DNA from: a virus
Direction: 5' to 3' (one strand)
DNA: 34,494 nt
IMG/VR virus record: IMGVR_UViG_3300043811_000215
Coordinates: 1 to 34,494 of that record
Numbering within the stretch: position 1 is the stretch's first letter; every line of letters begins with the position of its first letter. Position numbers and translations under genes: made by a program. Of this stretch, positions 7,901 through 13,815 are shown one piece after another. The notes below the pieces were generated by a model that had not been told where the DNA came from, did not search any database, and worked only from the letters and a program-made list of their open reading frames with translations.

Positions 7901-7931
7901 GCTTTCCCACAGTTTCCACAGCTTTCCCACA
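7901..7931. repeat. Short direct repeats of TTTCC(C)ACA
   Basis: GCTTTCCCACA occurs at 7901-7911 and 7921-7931 with GTTTCCACA between, a 20-base period. The elements resemble relaxed DnaA boxes (TTWTNCACA) but do not match exactly. A similar TTTTCCCACAG lies near 20037. The role is unclear. Confidence 0.5.
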
Positions 7932-7970
7932 AACGCATTGCTCCACACGGCACATTTTTCCCGTTGGCTG

Positions 7971-7999
7971 TTGACTTCCCTTCCCTCGATTCATAGACT
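7971..7999 (+). promoter_or_regulatory. Putative sigma70-like promoter
   Basis: TTGACT at 7971-7976 and TAGACT at 7994-7999 have a 17-base spacer. The predicted start near 8006 coincides with the first base of a structured segment that ends in a terminator at 8123. Confidence 0.6.
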
Positions 8000-8005
8000 C
8001 CCATT

Positions 8006-8123
8006 CCGGTCGCCGATCGTCCTCGCAGCGGTTCACCCGCAAGGGTGATGAAAACGGATCGACCGGAGAACGGTTTTCCAAAAAACCTTGCCAGGCCAAG
8101 GAAAACCGTTCTCCTTATTTTTT
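8006..8123 (+). ncRNA. Candidate structured small RNA or attenuator leader
   Basis: The segment begins at the predicted start of the promoter at 7971-7999 and ends at an intrinsic terminator. CCGGTCG (8006-8012) can pair with CGACCGG (8060-8066), enclosing the hairpin TCACCC-GCAA-GGGTGA with a GNRA loop. The terminator arm begins at 8065, so it overlaps the closing helix by two bases, as in attenuators where the two structures compete. No Shine-Dalgarno-preceded coding start is convincing inside it. It may be a free small RNA of about 118 bases, or a riboswitch or attenuator for the radical SAM gene. I recognise no known RNA family. Confidence 0.45.
8065..8123 (+). terminator. Intrinsic terminator with 15-bp perfect stem
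   Basis: GGAGAACGGTTTTCC (8065-8079) is a perfect inverted copy of GGAAAACCGTTCTCC (8100-8114), followed by TTATTTTTT. An inner stem, CCTTG with CAAGG, is also possible. It stands directly before the radical SAM gene. Confidence 0.85.
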
Positions 8124-8164
8124 GGTGCGGTTCCGGAAACATTCGCGGCCTGGCGGTCTGGCAA

Positions 8165-9058
8165 ATGCAGAATCTACTTTCAAAAGATTCCCTTTTATCT
8201 AACGATCAAATCATTCGCGTTTTCCCTTATCGGACAGCGTTCACTCCAAATGATCCGCTCGCATTTGTCGGTTACCCTCCCTTTGCTGAATTTCGCCCCG
8301 CCGATCGGTACATTCCCGTGCGCATCAGCGTTTGTTTCAAATGGTGGAGACGGGACGCGGAATCGATGCGCGCAACATGGGCGAAATATTATGCGGATGT
8401 GAAAATCGGCGGTCCAGCTTACGGCGATCTTGGCGAAGAGTTTATTCCCGGCAGATTTCTAAAAACGGGATGCACGATCACATCGCGCGGCTGCGTCAAA
8501 CATTGCGGATGGTGCCCGGAAAAAGATCGTGATTTGCGACAGCTCTGGCCAATTCATCCCGGATGGATCATCCAGGACAGTAATTTACTAGCGTGCAACG
8601 AACGGCATGTCCGAGCAGTTTTTGACATGCTGAGGGAACAGCCTCATGCTGCAAGATTTCCAGGCGGTTTAGATAAAGATTTTCTGCGGCCGTGGCATAG
8701 GAAATTATTTGATTCCATTCGAATAGACGAACTTTGGTTCGCTTGCGATCTGACTAGTGGACTTCCTGCACTGGAACGCGTCGCGGAATTGTTGAACGGC
8801 ATTTCGCCGGACAAACTCCGCTGCTACACGATGATTGGATGGGATGAAAACGAATCGCTATTGACCGCGGAAAAGCGAATCGAAAGAGTGTTTGAATTGG
8901 GATTTCTTCCCTTTTGCCAACTGTATAAACCGGATGAGGGAGAAAAGATTTATTCCTCAGAGTGGAAAGCGGTTCAGCGTAAATGGGCTAGACCGGCGGC
9001 CTATCGAAAGTCACGGATCACGGATCACGAACCACGTACGACAGAGCTTTTCCAGTGA
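8165..9058 (+). CDS. Radical SAM enzyme of unknown substrate
   Basis: This start gives 297 residues; the frame also opens further upstream but there it runs through a terminator, so ATG 8165 is preferred. The radical SAM motif CxxxCxxC is C110-VKH-C114-GW-C117 within ITSRGCVKHCGWCP, which binds a 4Fe-4S cluster and cleaves S-adenosylmethionine. Upstream parts IRVFPYRTAFTPND and VKIGGPAYGD, and the later HPGWIIQDSNLLA and RCYTMIGWDENE, match a radical SAM type I know from phage and metagenome sequences without assigned function. The C-terminal residues SRITDHEPRTT are encoded by a short repeat. The stop overlaps the helicase start as GTGA. RNA or nucleoside modification is one possibility (inference). 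Confidence 0.88.
   Translation: MQNLLSKDSLLSNDQIIRVFPYRTAFTPNDPLAFVGYPPFAEFRPADRYIPVRISVCFKWWRRDAESMRATWAKYYADVKIGGPAYGDLGEEFIPGRFLKTGCTITSRGCVKHCGWCPEKDRDLRQLWPIHPGWIIQDSNLLACNERHVRAVFDMLREQPHAARFPGGLDKDFLRPWHRKLFDSIRIDELWFACDLTSGLPALERVAELLNGISPDKLRCYTMIGWDENESLLTAEKRIERVFELGFLPFCQLYKPDEGEKIYSSEWKAVQRKWARPAAYRKSRITDHEPRTTELFQ
9013..9036. repeat. Interspersed repeat around CACGGATCACGAA, copy 1
   Basis: The reverse complement CGTGGTTCGTGATCCGTG matches 17 of 18 bases at 17333-17350. The segment is itself a tandem of CACGGAT. It forms the C-terminal codons of the radical SAM gene, so it is probably an inserted or expanded repeat. Confidence 0.6.
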
Positions 9059-10527
9059 CGCGCACCGCCGCAACGGGCGCCGCGCTCGCTCCCGAGCTCC
9101 CTAACAATATCGAAGCGGAGCGCGCCATCCTTGGCGGCATCCTTCTGCACAATCCCGCGCTGGAAACCGTCGCCGATAAACTGATCCCGGAAAACTTCTG
9201 GCACGTCAATCACCGCAAAATCTACGAAGCCATGCTTTCCCTGCACGAAGACGAACTCCCGATGGACGAAATCCACGTGATTGAATGGCTTTCCCAGGCG
9301 CAAACGCTCGATCTCGCCGGCGGCGCGGGATACATTTCCGCATTGACCGATGGACGCCCAAAAATCGAAAATCTCGGTTTCTATGCGGACATCGTGGCGG
9401 ACAAAGCGCGCCGGCGCCATCTGATCAAGCAAACGGAATTTTTGCAGAAACGCTTGTGGGAAGGTTCGGCCAACAGCGAAGTTCTGGAAGATCAGTTTCG
9501 CGACACGGTAGCCGAGCTCGGCGCCGCCACAGGAAACGGCAACGGCAATGGCAACGGAAACGGGCACGTCGGCACTTCACTTCTGGAATTTCTCAAGATG
9601 GAGTTTCCCCCGCAAGAGCATCTGATCGAAGGACTGATTCCCCGCGGTGCGTCCGTGATGATCGTGGCCCTCCCGCATCGCATGAAAAGCTTTTTCACCA
9701 CGGGCCTGGCCCTGGCCGCGAGCATCGCCACCGATAAAGCGATGGGCAAGCTGGAAGTGAAGCGTCCTGTCCGGACGATGCTCGTGCAAGTGGAAGATCC
9801 CGAGGAAGTCGTTCAGAAGCGCATCAAGGATTTTATTACCACGACGCAGTTCATGAATTGCAATCCGGACAACGTGTGGGTGGTGAAACGAAAAGATTTC
9901 ACGGGCTTTACGCCACAATGGTGCAAGCGGCTCGTGAAACAGGCGATGGAGTTTAAGGCGGACATCATCGTGCTGGACGTTTTGCGGCGCATCTTCGAAG
10001 GCCACGGCGATCTGAACAGCCCCACGGACACCAGCAAATTCCTGGAAATGATCGACGCCATCCGGGATGTCACCGGCGCGGCGATTATTCTGGTACACCA
10101 CGAAAACAAAAAAGACGCGGACCTGATGAACGCCGCGGCCGGCTCGTACAATTTCCCCGGTTGGGCGAACGTGATGATTCAGTTCAAACGAAAAACGATC
10201 ACGGGAACGGTGTCCCATGTGGAAATCGAAGTCGATAACAAGCTTGGGCCGTCCGCCGAGCCCATGCGCATGATCTTGGATTTAGCCTCGCCTTATCCGG
10301 TGACCCTGCAATCACTGGAAGACGGCGAAGGACTGGCCGACGCGATCGAACAGATGGACTCCGAATGGAACATTCGAACGCTGATCGAAGTGATGGGAAT
10401 TTCCAGAACGAGTGCGCAACGCCGCGTCAAGGAATGGCTGAATCGCGGCCTGATCCGAAAAATATCCGGCGGAAAAAAGGGCCGCGGCGGATTAGCGATC
10501 TACACCGCCGCAGCCCTTGGCGAATGA
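9055..10527 (+). CDS. Replicative helicase-like protein: DnaB N-domain plus RecA-like ATPase core
   Basis: The 490-residue product starts at GTG 9055, overlapping the radical SAM stop. Residues 14-115 match the DnaB N-terminal domain (PNNIEAERAILGGILLHNPA, ENFWHVNHRKIYEAM). A (Gly-Asn)n linker lies at about 160-170. The RecA-like core has a degenerate Walker A, ALPHRMKS (205-212), with Met where GKS normally has Gly, then IIVLDVLRRI (Walker B) and ILVHHENKK (sensor). A C-terminal winged-helix segment (ISRTSAQRRVKEWLNRGLI) ends the protein. The core resembles RepA-like/AAA_25 ATPases. It is probably the initiator or replicative helicase. No DNA polymerase or primase is visible, so the host replisome would do synthesis. 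Confidence 0.9.
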   Translation: MTRTAATGAALAPELPNNIEAERAILGGILLHNPALETVADKLIPENFWHVNHRKIYEAMLSLHEDELPMDEIHVIEWLSQAQTLDLAGGAGYISALTDGRPKIENLGFYADIVADKARRRHLIKQTEFLQKRLWEGSANSEVLEDQFRDTVAELGAATGNGNGNGNGNGHVGTSLLEFLKMEFPPQEHLIEGLIPRGASVMIVALPHRMKSFFTTGLALAASIATDKAMGKLEVKRPVRTMLVQVEDPEEVVQKRIKDFITTTQFMNCNPDNVWVVKRKDFTGFTPQWCKRLVKQAMEFKADIIVLDVLRRIFEGHGDLNSPTDTSKFLEMIDAIRDVTGAAIILVHHENKKDADLMNAAAGSYNFPGWANVMIQFKRKTITGTVSHVEIEVDNKLGPSAEPMRMILDLASPYPVTLQSLEDGEGLADAIEQMDSEWNIRTLIEVMGISRTSAQRRVKEWLNRGLIRKISGGKKGRGGLAIYTAAALGE

Positions 10528-10725
10528 TTTTTCTTCTTCCGCGGGCCCCATCAATTCCCTCTTTAGCATTTCCAAACGAATCACACTTTTGACGATTCGG
10601 TGCAGGTCATTGCCGAAAATTTTCTTCAAACGATCCCGCTCGTTTGCGGTGAACGAAATCCGCAAAACCCAGTGTTTTTTCCGGTAGTTTTTATCGAATT
10701 CCGCGCGTGGCGTTTTGGCTGGCAT
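10492..10725 (-). CDS. Ribbon-helix-helix-like repressor candidate
   Basis: The 77-residue basic protein is read leftwards from ATG 10725, with GGAGGG four bases upstream. WVLRISFTANERDRLKKIFG followed by HRIVKSVIRLEMLKREL fits a beta-strand-helix-helix DNA-binding fold (Arc/MetJ type). It converges on the helicase gene and overlaps its last 36 bases. Its promoter at 10744-10771 overlaps a GGGCATTT repeat at the -35 box, which suggests autorepression and control of the early switch (inference). Confidence 0.8.
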   Translation of the reverse strand: MPAKTPRAEFDKNYRKKHWVLRISFTANERDRLKKIFGNDLHRIVKSVIRLEMLKRELMGPAEEEKSFAKGCGGVDR

Positions 10726-10743
10726 CGTCCCTCCATTCTGAGA

Positions 10744-10771
10744 ATTATATCACGCGCTACGAGCACGTCAA
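10744..10771 (-). promoter_or_regulatory. Strong sigma70-like promoter for the leftward regulator
   Basis: On the minus strand TTGACG (10771-10766) and TATAAT (10749-10744) have a 16-base spacer. The -35 box abuts and overlaps a GGGCATTT repeat at 10770-10777, so a protein binding that repeat would block polymerase. Confidence 0.75.
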
Positions 10772-10946
10772 ATGCCCACCACCACAAGAAAAGCGAAACC
10801 CCTTTTTCTCGCGCCGCGCCTGTGGAGAGAGAGGGGGAGGCGGGCATTTAGAGCCTAATAGTAGCAGAATGAAAAGCTTACAAATGCCCACCCCCTATGG
10901 GCATTTGGGCTTTTTTGGGCATTTGTGGGCATTTAAATGGGCATTT
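10770..10946. repeat. Cluster of seven GGGCATTT repeats: candidate operator or origin iterons
   Basis: GGGCATTT occurs on the plus strand at 10842, 10899, 10917, 10927 and 10939, and inverted (AAATGCCC) at 10770 and 10882. CAAATGCCCA (10881-10890) and TGGGCATTTG (10898-10907) form a perfect 10-bp inverted repeat with a 7-base spacer. The last four copies are 10-18 bases apart. The whole lies between two divergent small DNA-binding genes and next to the helicase. It may be the regulator's operator array, the replication origin, or both. Confidence 0.75.
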
Positions 10947-11066
10947 GGCAAGTGCTTATCTATATGGCACTTAACCTCTTTTTCGGGGCTTATTGCCCGC
11001 GTTTCTCTCCCTCTCGGGGGGGGTGTGCGCACCGTGTAAGAATTATACGGAAAAAAGAGGGTGGCT

Positions 11067-11116
11067 GTGGAGAGCGCAGTTCACTATTTTCTCTTTCTTT
11101 CTTTCTGGCGCTCCAC
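11067..11116. repeat. Inverted repeat around a pyrimidine tract
   Basis: GTGGAGAGCGC (11067-11077) pairs with GCGCTCCAC (11108-11116) with two bulged bases. The 27-base loop is nearly all T and C on the plus strand. An AT-rich stretch follows at 11119-11160. With the GGGCATTT cluster this fits an origin or control region. The rest of 10947-11066 holds no gene. Confidence 0.5.
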
Positions 11117-11141
11117 TGTAACATAATTAGAAAAATAACTA

Positions 11142-11170
11142 TTGACAATCTATTTTACTAGTGCTATCCT
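11142..11170 (+). promoter_or_regulatory. Strong sigma70-like promoter for the long early polycistron
   Basis: TTGACA (11142-11147) and TATCCT (11165-11170) are separated by exactly 17 bases. Downstream is AGGA, then the ATG at 11199. It probably drives the run of genes up to 19388, in which almost no other clear promoter appears. Confidence 0.8.
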
Positions 11171-11198
11171 GTCTCTGCCTGGCAATAGGAAAAAGAAA

Positions 11199-11420
11199 AT
11201 GCCGATAGCGAAGACAAAGCAAAAAGTGATCGAGCGGTCGACGGGCGATTGGATGTACGTCACATTGCAGGCTCATCCGGAGGAAGTCGCAAAATGGCGC
11301 GAACTGGCAAAGGCCGACGATCGGTCGCTGTCCTGGTGGATTCGCGATGTACTGAATAAAACGGCCGGCGCGGCGGCGCCCGCTGCGAAAATGTCCGAAA
11401 TCGGTGTGGAGAAAGCGTAG
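11199..11420 (+). CDS. Ribbon-helix-helix-like regulator
   Basis: This 73-residue protein follows the strong promoter, with AGGA 8 bases before the ATG. WMYVTLQAHPEEVAKWRELA and then SLSWWIRDVLNKTA have the strand-helix-helix pattern of CopG/Arc-type DNA-binding proteins. Being first in the polycistron and beside the repeat cluster, it may control its own operon, copy number or the early/late decision (inference). The tail is Ala-rich and probably disordered. Confidence 0.8.
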   Translation: MPIAKTKQKVIERSTGDWMYVTLQAHPEEVAKWRELAKADDRSLSWWIRDVLNKTAGAAAPAAKMSEIGVEKA

Positions 11421-11431
11421 GTTTTTTTGTC

Positions 11432-11866
11432 ATGGCAAACACAACGATCTGGGCGTGCATCAAGCGGTGGACCTGGAAACAATTTCTAAGGATCGGCCAC
11501 GATCTTGTCTGGAAGGCCGACGAGTGGTTTCAACGCCAGGAAATTAAACTTCAAAAAGTGGGGGAAACGCATGAAGGCAACGATGGAGAGCACCAACAAG
11601 AAAGTGGTTCTGAACGGCCTGGAGTTCCGGGTGTGGGAGGGCACGACGGAGAAGGGAATTCCGTTCGTCGCATTGATGAACCGTTTGGAAACCGTCGATC
11701 CCGAAAGCAAGGGAATTTTCATCAAGGAACTGACGGCGGCGCAGAAGTCGCCGGAAACGAACACGTCCGGCGCGCTCGAGCGCCTCGGCGTCGCCTGACC
11801 GCGAAAGACTTTGACCGAAAGATGGGCATGATGCTGGCAAAGACTCGCCCCCCAATTCAGGCGTGA
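11432..11866 (+). CDS. Possible overprinted protein containing a nested gene
   Basis: This 144-residue frame starts 12 bases after the regulator and stops 3 bases before the next ATG, filling both otherwise empty flanks of the 75-residue gene nested at 11571-11798. Its N-terminus is aromatic-rich and helical (RWTWKQFLRIGHDLVWKADE). Its C-terminus (LTAKDFDRKMGMMLAKTR) also looks like real protein. The middle, opposite the nested gene, is Gly/Glu/Arg-rich and may be a by-product of that frame. Alternatives are two small genes in this frame or a frameshift. No family recognised. Confidence 0.42.
   Translation: MANTTIWACIKRWTWKQFLRIGHDLVWKADEWFQRQEIKLQKVGETHEGNDGEHQQESGSERPGVPGVGGHDGEGNSVRRIDEPFGNRRSRKQGNFHQGTDGGAEVAGNEHVRRARAPRRRLTAKDFDRKMGMMLAKTRPPIQA
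11571..11798 (+). CDS. Small early protein of unknown function (nested)
   Basis: The 75-residue product starts at ATG 11571 behind GGGGGA. The sequence VVLNGLEFRVWEGTTEKGIP followed by VALMNRLETVDPESKGIFIK looks like a small folded alpha/beta domain with normal codon use for this genome. It lies entirely within the 144-residue frame in another phase. No family recognised. Confidence 0.7.
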   Translation: MKATMESTNKKVVLNGLEFRVWEGTTEKGIPFVALMNRLETVDPESKGIFIKELTAAQKSPETNTSGALERLGVA

Positions 11867-11869
11867 GGA

Positions 11870-12085
11870 ATGGAAGCCCACGGCAGAGCGGTGCTGTATC
11901 GGATTCTGGTTCGATGCTCGGAGCAGTGGGCGGTGGCAACGGCGCGGGAGTACAAGGAAAACGTATCGCCCGATCTGGCAATGGAACCGTTCGAATCGCT
12001 GGCGTGGAAGGATGCCGCAAAAATTTGCAGCGCGCTCCGCTCCGGCTACCAGGCCCCGGCAAAATTTCGAAGAAAGGATTTCTAA
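11870..12085 (+). CDS. Small helical early protein of unknown function
   Basis: The frame encodes 71 residues ending just before the next Shine-Dalgarno site. ILVRCSEQWAVATAREYKEN and WKDAAKICSALRSGY are helical. The ATG at 11870 has GAGGA directly against it, so a GTG at 11891 is a possible alternative start. No membrane segment or motif is visible. Confidence 0.62.
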   Translation: MEAHGRAVLYRILVRCSEQWAVATAREYKENVSPDLAMEPFESLAWKDAAKICSALRSGYQAPAKFRRKDF

Positions 12086-12089
12086 TTAA

Positions 12090-12470
12090 ATGGAAAATCC
12101 GTCCAGAAACGCGTTGCGCGGCGCGGTGTTGTTTGTCTTGGGAATCGCCATCGGCATCAGCGCGGGCGCCATCAAGATCGAGCAATTACGCGACGAAGAG
12201 AAAACCGGCTTCGAATCGTATTCCCTCGCCAACGCGCGCAACCTGGCGCAGGCCGAAGATGAAAGGCGCGATCTGGAGACGTACTACATCCGGGAACTGA
12301 ATTTTTACCGGCGGGCAGTGGGCGTGCGCTACATTCCGCCGTCGGACACGGATCGCGCCAGCGGAATGATTTGCGCGCAGCAATTCGGCACACCGGGCGG
12401 CGCGGGCTTCGGCGTGCGTTCCTGGAAGCCGCGCGAAGACGGCCGTTGCTACGACGAGGATGCTCCATAG
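12090..12470 (+). CDS. Single-pass membrane protein
   Basis: The product has 126 residues, with AAAGGA upstream of the ATG. One N-terminal membrane helix lies at about residues 10-28 (GAVLFVLGIAIGISAGAIKI). A charged helical, partly coiled-coil stretch (AQAEDERRDLETYYIRELN) and a C-terminal region with two cysteines follow. It is probably anchored in the inner membrane with the C-terminus outside (inference). No family recognised. Confidence 0.78.
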   Translation: MENPSRNALRGAVLFVLGIAIGISAGAIKIEQLRDEEKTGFESYSLANARNLAQAEDERRDLETYYIRELNFYRRAVGVRYIPPSDTDRASGMICAQQFGTPGGAGFGVRSWKPREDGRCYDEDAP

Positions 12471-12478
12471 GGGGATTG

Positions 12479-12868
12479 ATGGTCGAACATGAAAACGAGC
12501 CGGCCTGGATTCGGGACAACCGCACGGCGGGTGTGGGCTTCGATCCGAAGCTGGACGAAAAACCGCATCACGAATGGATCGGCGAAATTTGCGCGGGCGA
12601 AAAATCCTACTGCGAACAATGCGGTGCCGAGTTTCCCCTCTGGCCCACAAAGGGATGGGCGGATCATCTGATGATGGAGCACAGCGACAATCTGACGATT
12701 CAAGCCCGCACCGGCACGTCGCTGATGTGTTCCGACGAGTTGAACGATGCGCAAGTAAATTTCTTTGCCATGATGTTTGCCTCGCGCGTGGGGATGCGCC
12801 GGCGCGCCTGGAAACTCGGCTACGCGGTGATGAAAGATGGCCCGCGCATCCTGCGTCCGGCGAATTGA
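12479..12868 (+). CDS. Protein with a C2H2-type zinc-finger motif
   Basis: The frame encodes 129 residues from ATG 12479 with GGGGGA upstream. A zinc-finger pattern is present near residues 46-68: C-x2-C in SYCEQCGAEFPLW and later H-LMME-H, so CX2C-X14-HX4H. The C-terminal half (NDAQVNFFAMMFASRVGMRR) is helical and basic. Binding of nucleic acid or a protein partner is likely, but the target is unknown. Confidence 0.78.
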   Translation: MVEHENEPAWIRDNRTAGVGFDPKLDEKPHHEWIGEICAGEKSYCEQCGAEFPLWPTKGWADHLMMEHSDNLTIQARTGTSLMCSDELNDAQVNFFAMMFASRVGMRRRAWKLGYAVMKDGPRILRPAN

Positions 12869-12875
12869 GGAGAAT

Positions 12876-13268
12876 ATGAATCTTGGTCCTGCGGATAGCG
12901 CAAATGAACAACTGACAGCTTGGGACGCAGGGGAAACGATCTGGTCCATCGAAATGGGAGGCCTTGGCCCCGGATACGAGCAAGCGATTCAAGTGCTCGC
13001 AATCGAAATTGTTCGGGATGAAATCAGTAAACCTCTACCGGATAAACCGCCGAAAGATTGGGGAGATTTCACAGTCTCGCGAATTGATCGACTGGAAAAT
13101 GGGCGATATTCTTGCGGCGGTTTTTCCGGAGCTCAAGTGGGTGCCGCGAAAAGTCTGGCATATAACTGGTTAAAACACGGTCCCAAACGAACACTGGAAC
13201 TCTGCAATGACAAAGATCGTCACATTCAGGTATCGAACTTCTGGCCGCACGTCGCCAAAAAAATATGA
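12876..13268 (+). CDS. Early protein of unknown function
   Basis: The 130-residue product starts at ATG 12876 behind GAGGAG. It looks like a soluble mixed alpha/beta protein (EQAIQVLAIEIVRDEI, GGFSGAQVGAAKSLAYNWLK). No motif is recognised. The stop overlaps the following start as ATGA. Confidence 0.78.
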   Translation: MNLGPADSANEQLTAWDAGETIWSIEMGGLGPGYEQAIQVLAIEIVRDEISKPLPDKPPKDWGDFTVSRIDRLENGRYSCGGFSGAQVGAAKSLAYNWLKHGPKRTLELCNDKDRHIQVSNFWPHVAKKI

Positions 13269-13411
13269 CGGATCAGGAAGAATTTCGTGCGCTGCTGAAA
13301 CGGCTGTCCGAACTGGCCGACAAGATGGGCCAGCGGATCACCATCGTCATGCGCCGGAAACGCGACGCCGCCCCGGCGAAACCGCAGCAAAGAGAGCCGG
13401 GGGATGAATGA
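13265..13411 (+). CDS. 48-residue basic helical protein
   Basis: It is coupled on both sides by ATGA overlaps (13265-13268 and 13408-13411), which supports a real gene despite its size. The N-terminal helix EEFRALLKRLSELADKMGQR is amphipathic and is followed by a basic segment (RRKR) and a polar tail. It may be a small binding or inhibitor protein. Function unknown. Confidence 0.68.
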   Translation: MTDQEEFRALLKRLSELADKMGQRITIVMRRKRDAAPAKPQQREPGDE

Positions 13412-13815
13412 ACGCTGAGAAGTTTCGAGAACTATTAAGAAAATTGTCGGCGTGCTCCGATGCCGTGGAATGGGCGAAAGGGAAATCGCTTGCCGAAGTG
13501 TGGGAGCAATGCGATCGCGCGGATTGGCTCCTGTGGCTATGTCAAAGAATGGTCGGGGAAAAGGGATGGCCGTCTCACGAAGAAATTGTTTTAGTAACGC
13601 GTGATATCGTCGAATCATGGCTCCATTTCTTTGAAGAGAAATATCCTGACGATCAACGGCCGCGCGAAGCGATTGAAGCGGCAAGGGCGTGGGCATTGTG
13701 TGATCCGCGCGATAAAGATAAAAAAGCCGCCGCCGCCGCTCGGCGAAACGCTTATATGAAAAAGATGAGGGAGGTTGCGAACGTAGTTCGCAAACGACTG
13801 AAAGTGCCGCAATGA
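13408..13815 (+). CDS. Helical protein resembling the putative Imm5-like phage family
   Basis: This 135-residue product follows a GGGGG ribosome site. LSACSDAVEWAKGKSLAEVW followed by CDRADWLLWLCQRM matches a motif (C..A..W and DWLLWL) common in small phage and bacterial proteins sometimes called Imm5-like putative immunity proteins. No biochemical role is established. The C-terminus is Ala/Lys/Arg-rich and helical. The stop overlaps the ATPase start as ATGA. Confidence 0.75.
   Translation: MNAEKFRELLRKLSACSDAVEWAKGKSLAEVWEQCDRADWLLWLCQRMVGEKGWPSHEEIVLVTRDIVESWLHFFEEKYPDDQRPREAIEAARAWALCDPRDKDKKAAAAARRNAYMKKMREVANVVRKRLKVPQ

Noticed and set aside
6982-8142. 386-residue open frame on the minus strand
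   Set aside because: It is the antisense shadow of the 436-residue early gene and runs through two terminators; composition is Arg/Gly/Phe-rich without domain patterns.
8045-8164. Upstream extension of the radical SAM frame
   Set aside because: The extra 40 codons lie over the 15-bp terminator stem and do not match the family's N-terminus; the start at 8165 is preferred.
9529-9566. GGCAAC/GGAAAC repeat suggesting a microsatellite or CRISPR-like array
   Set aside because: It is in frame and encodes the Gly-Asn linker of the helicase; there are no spacers.
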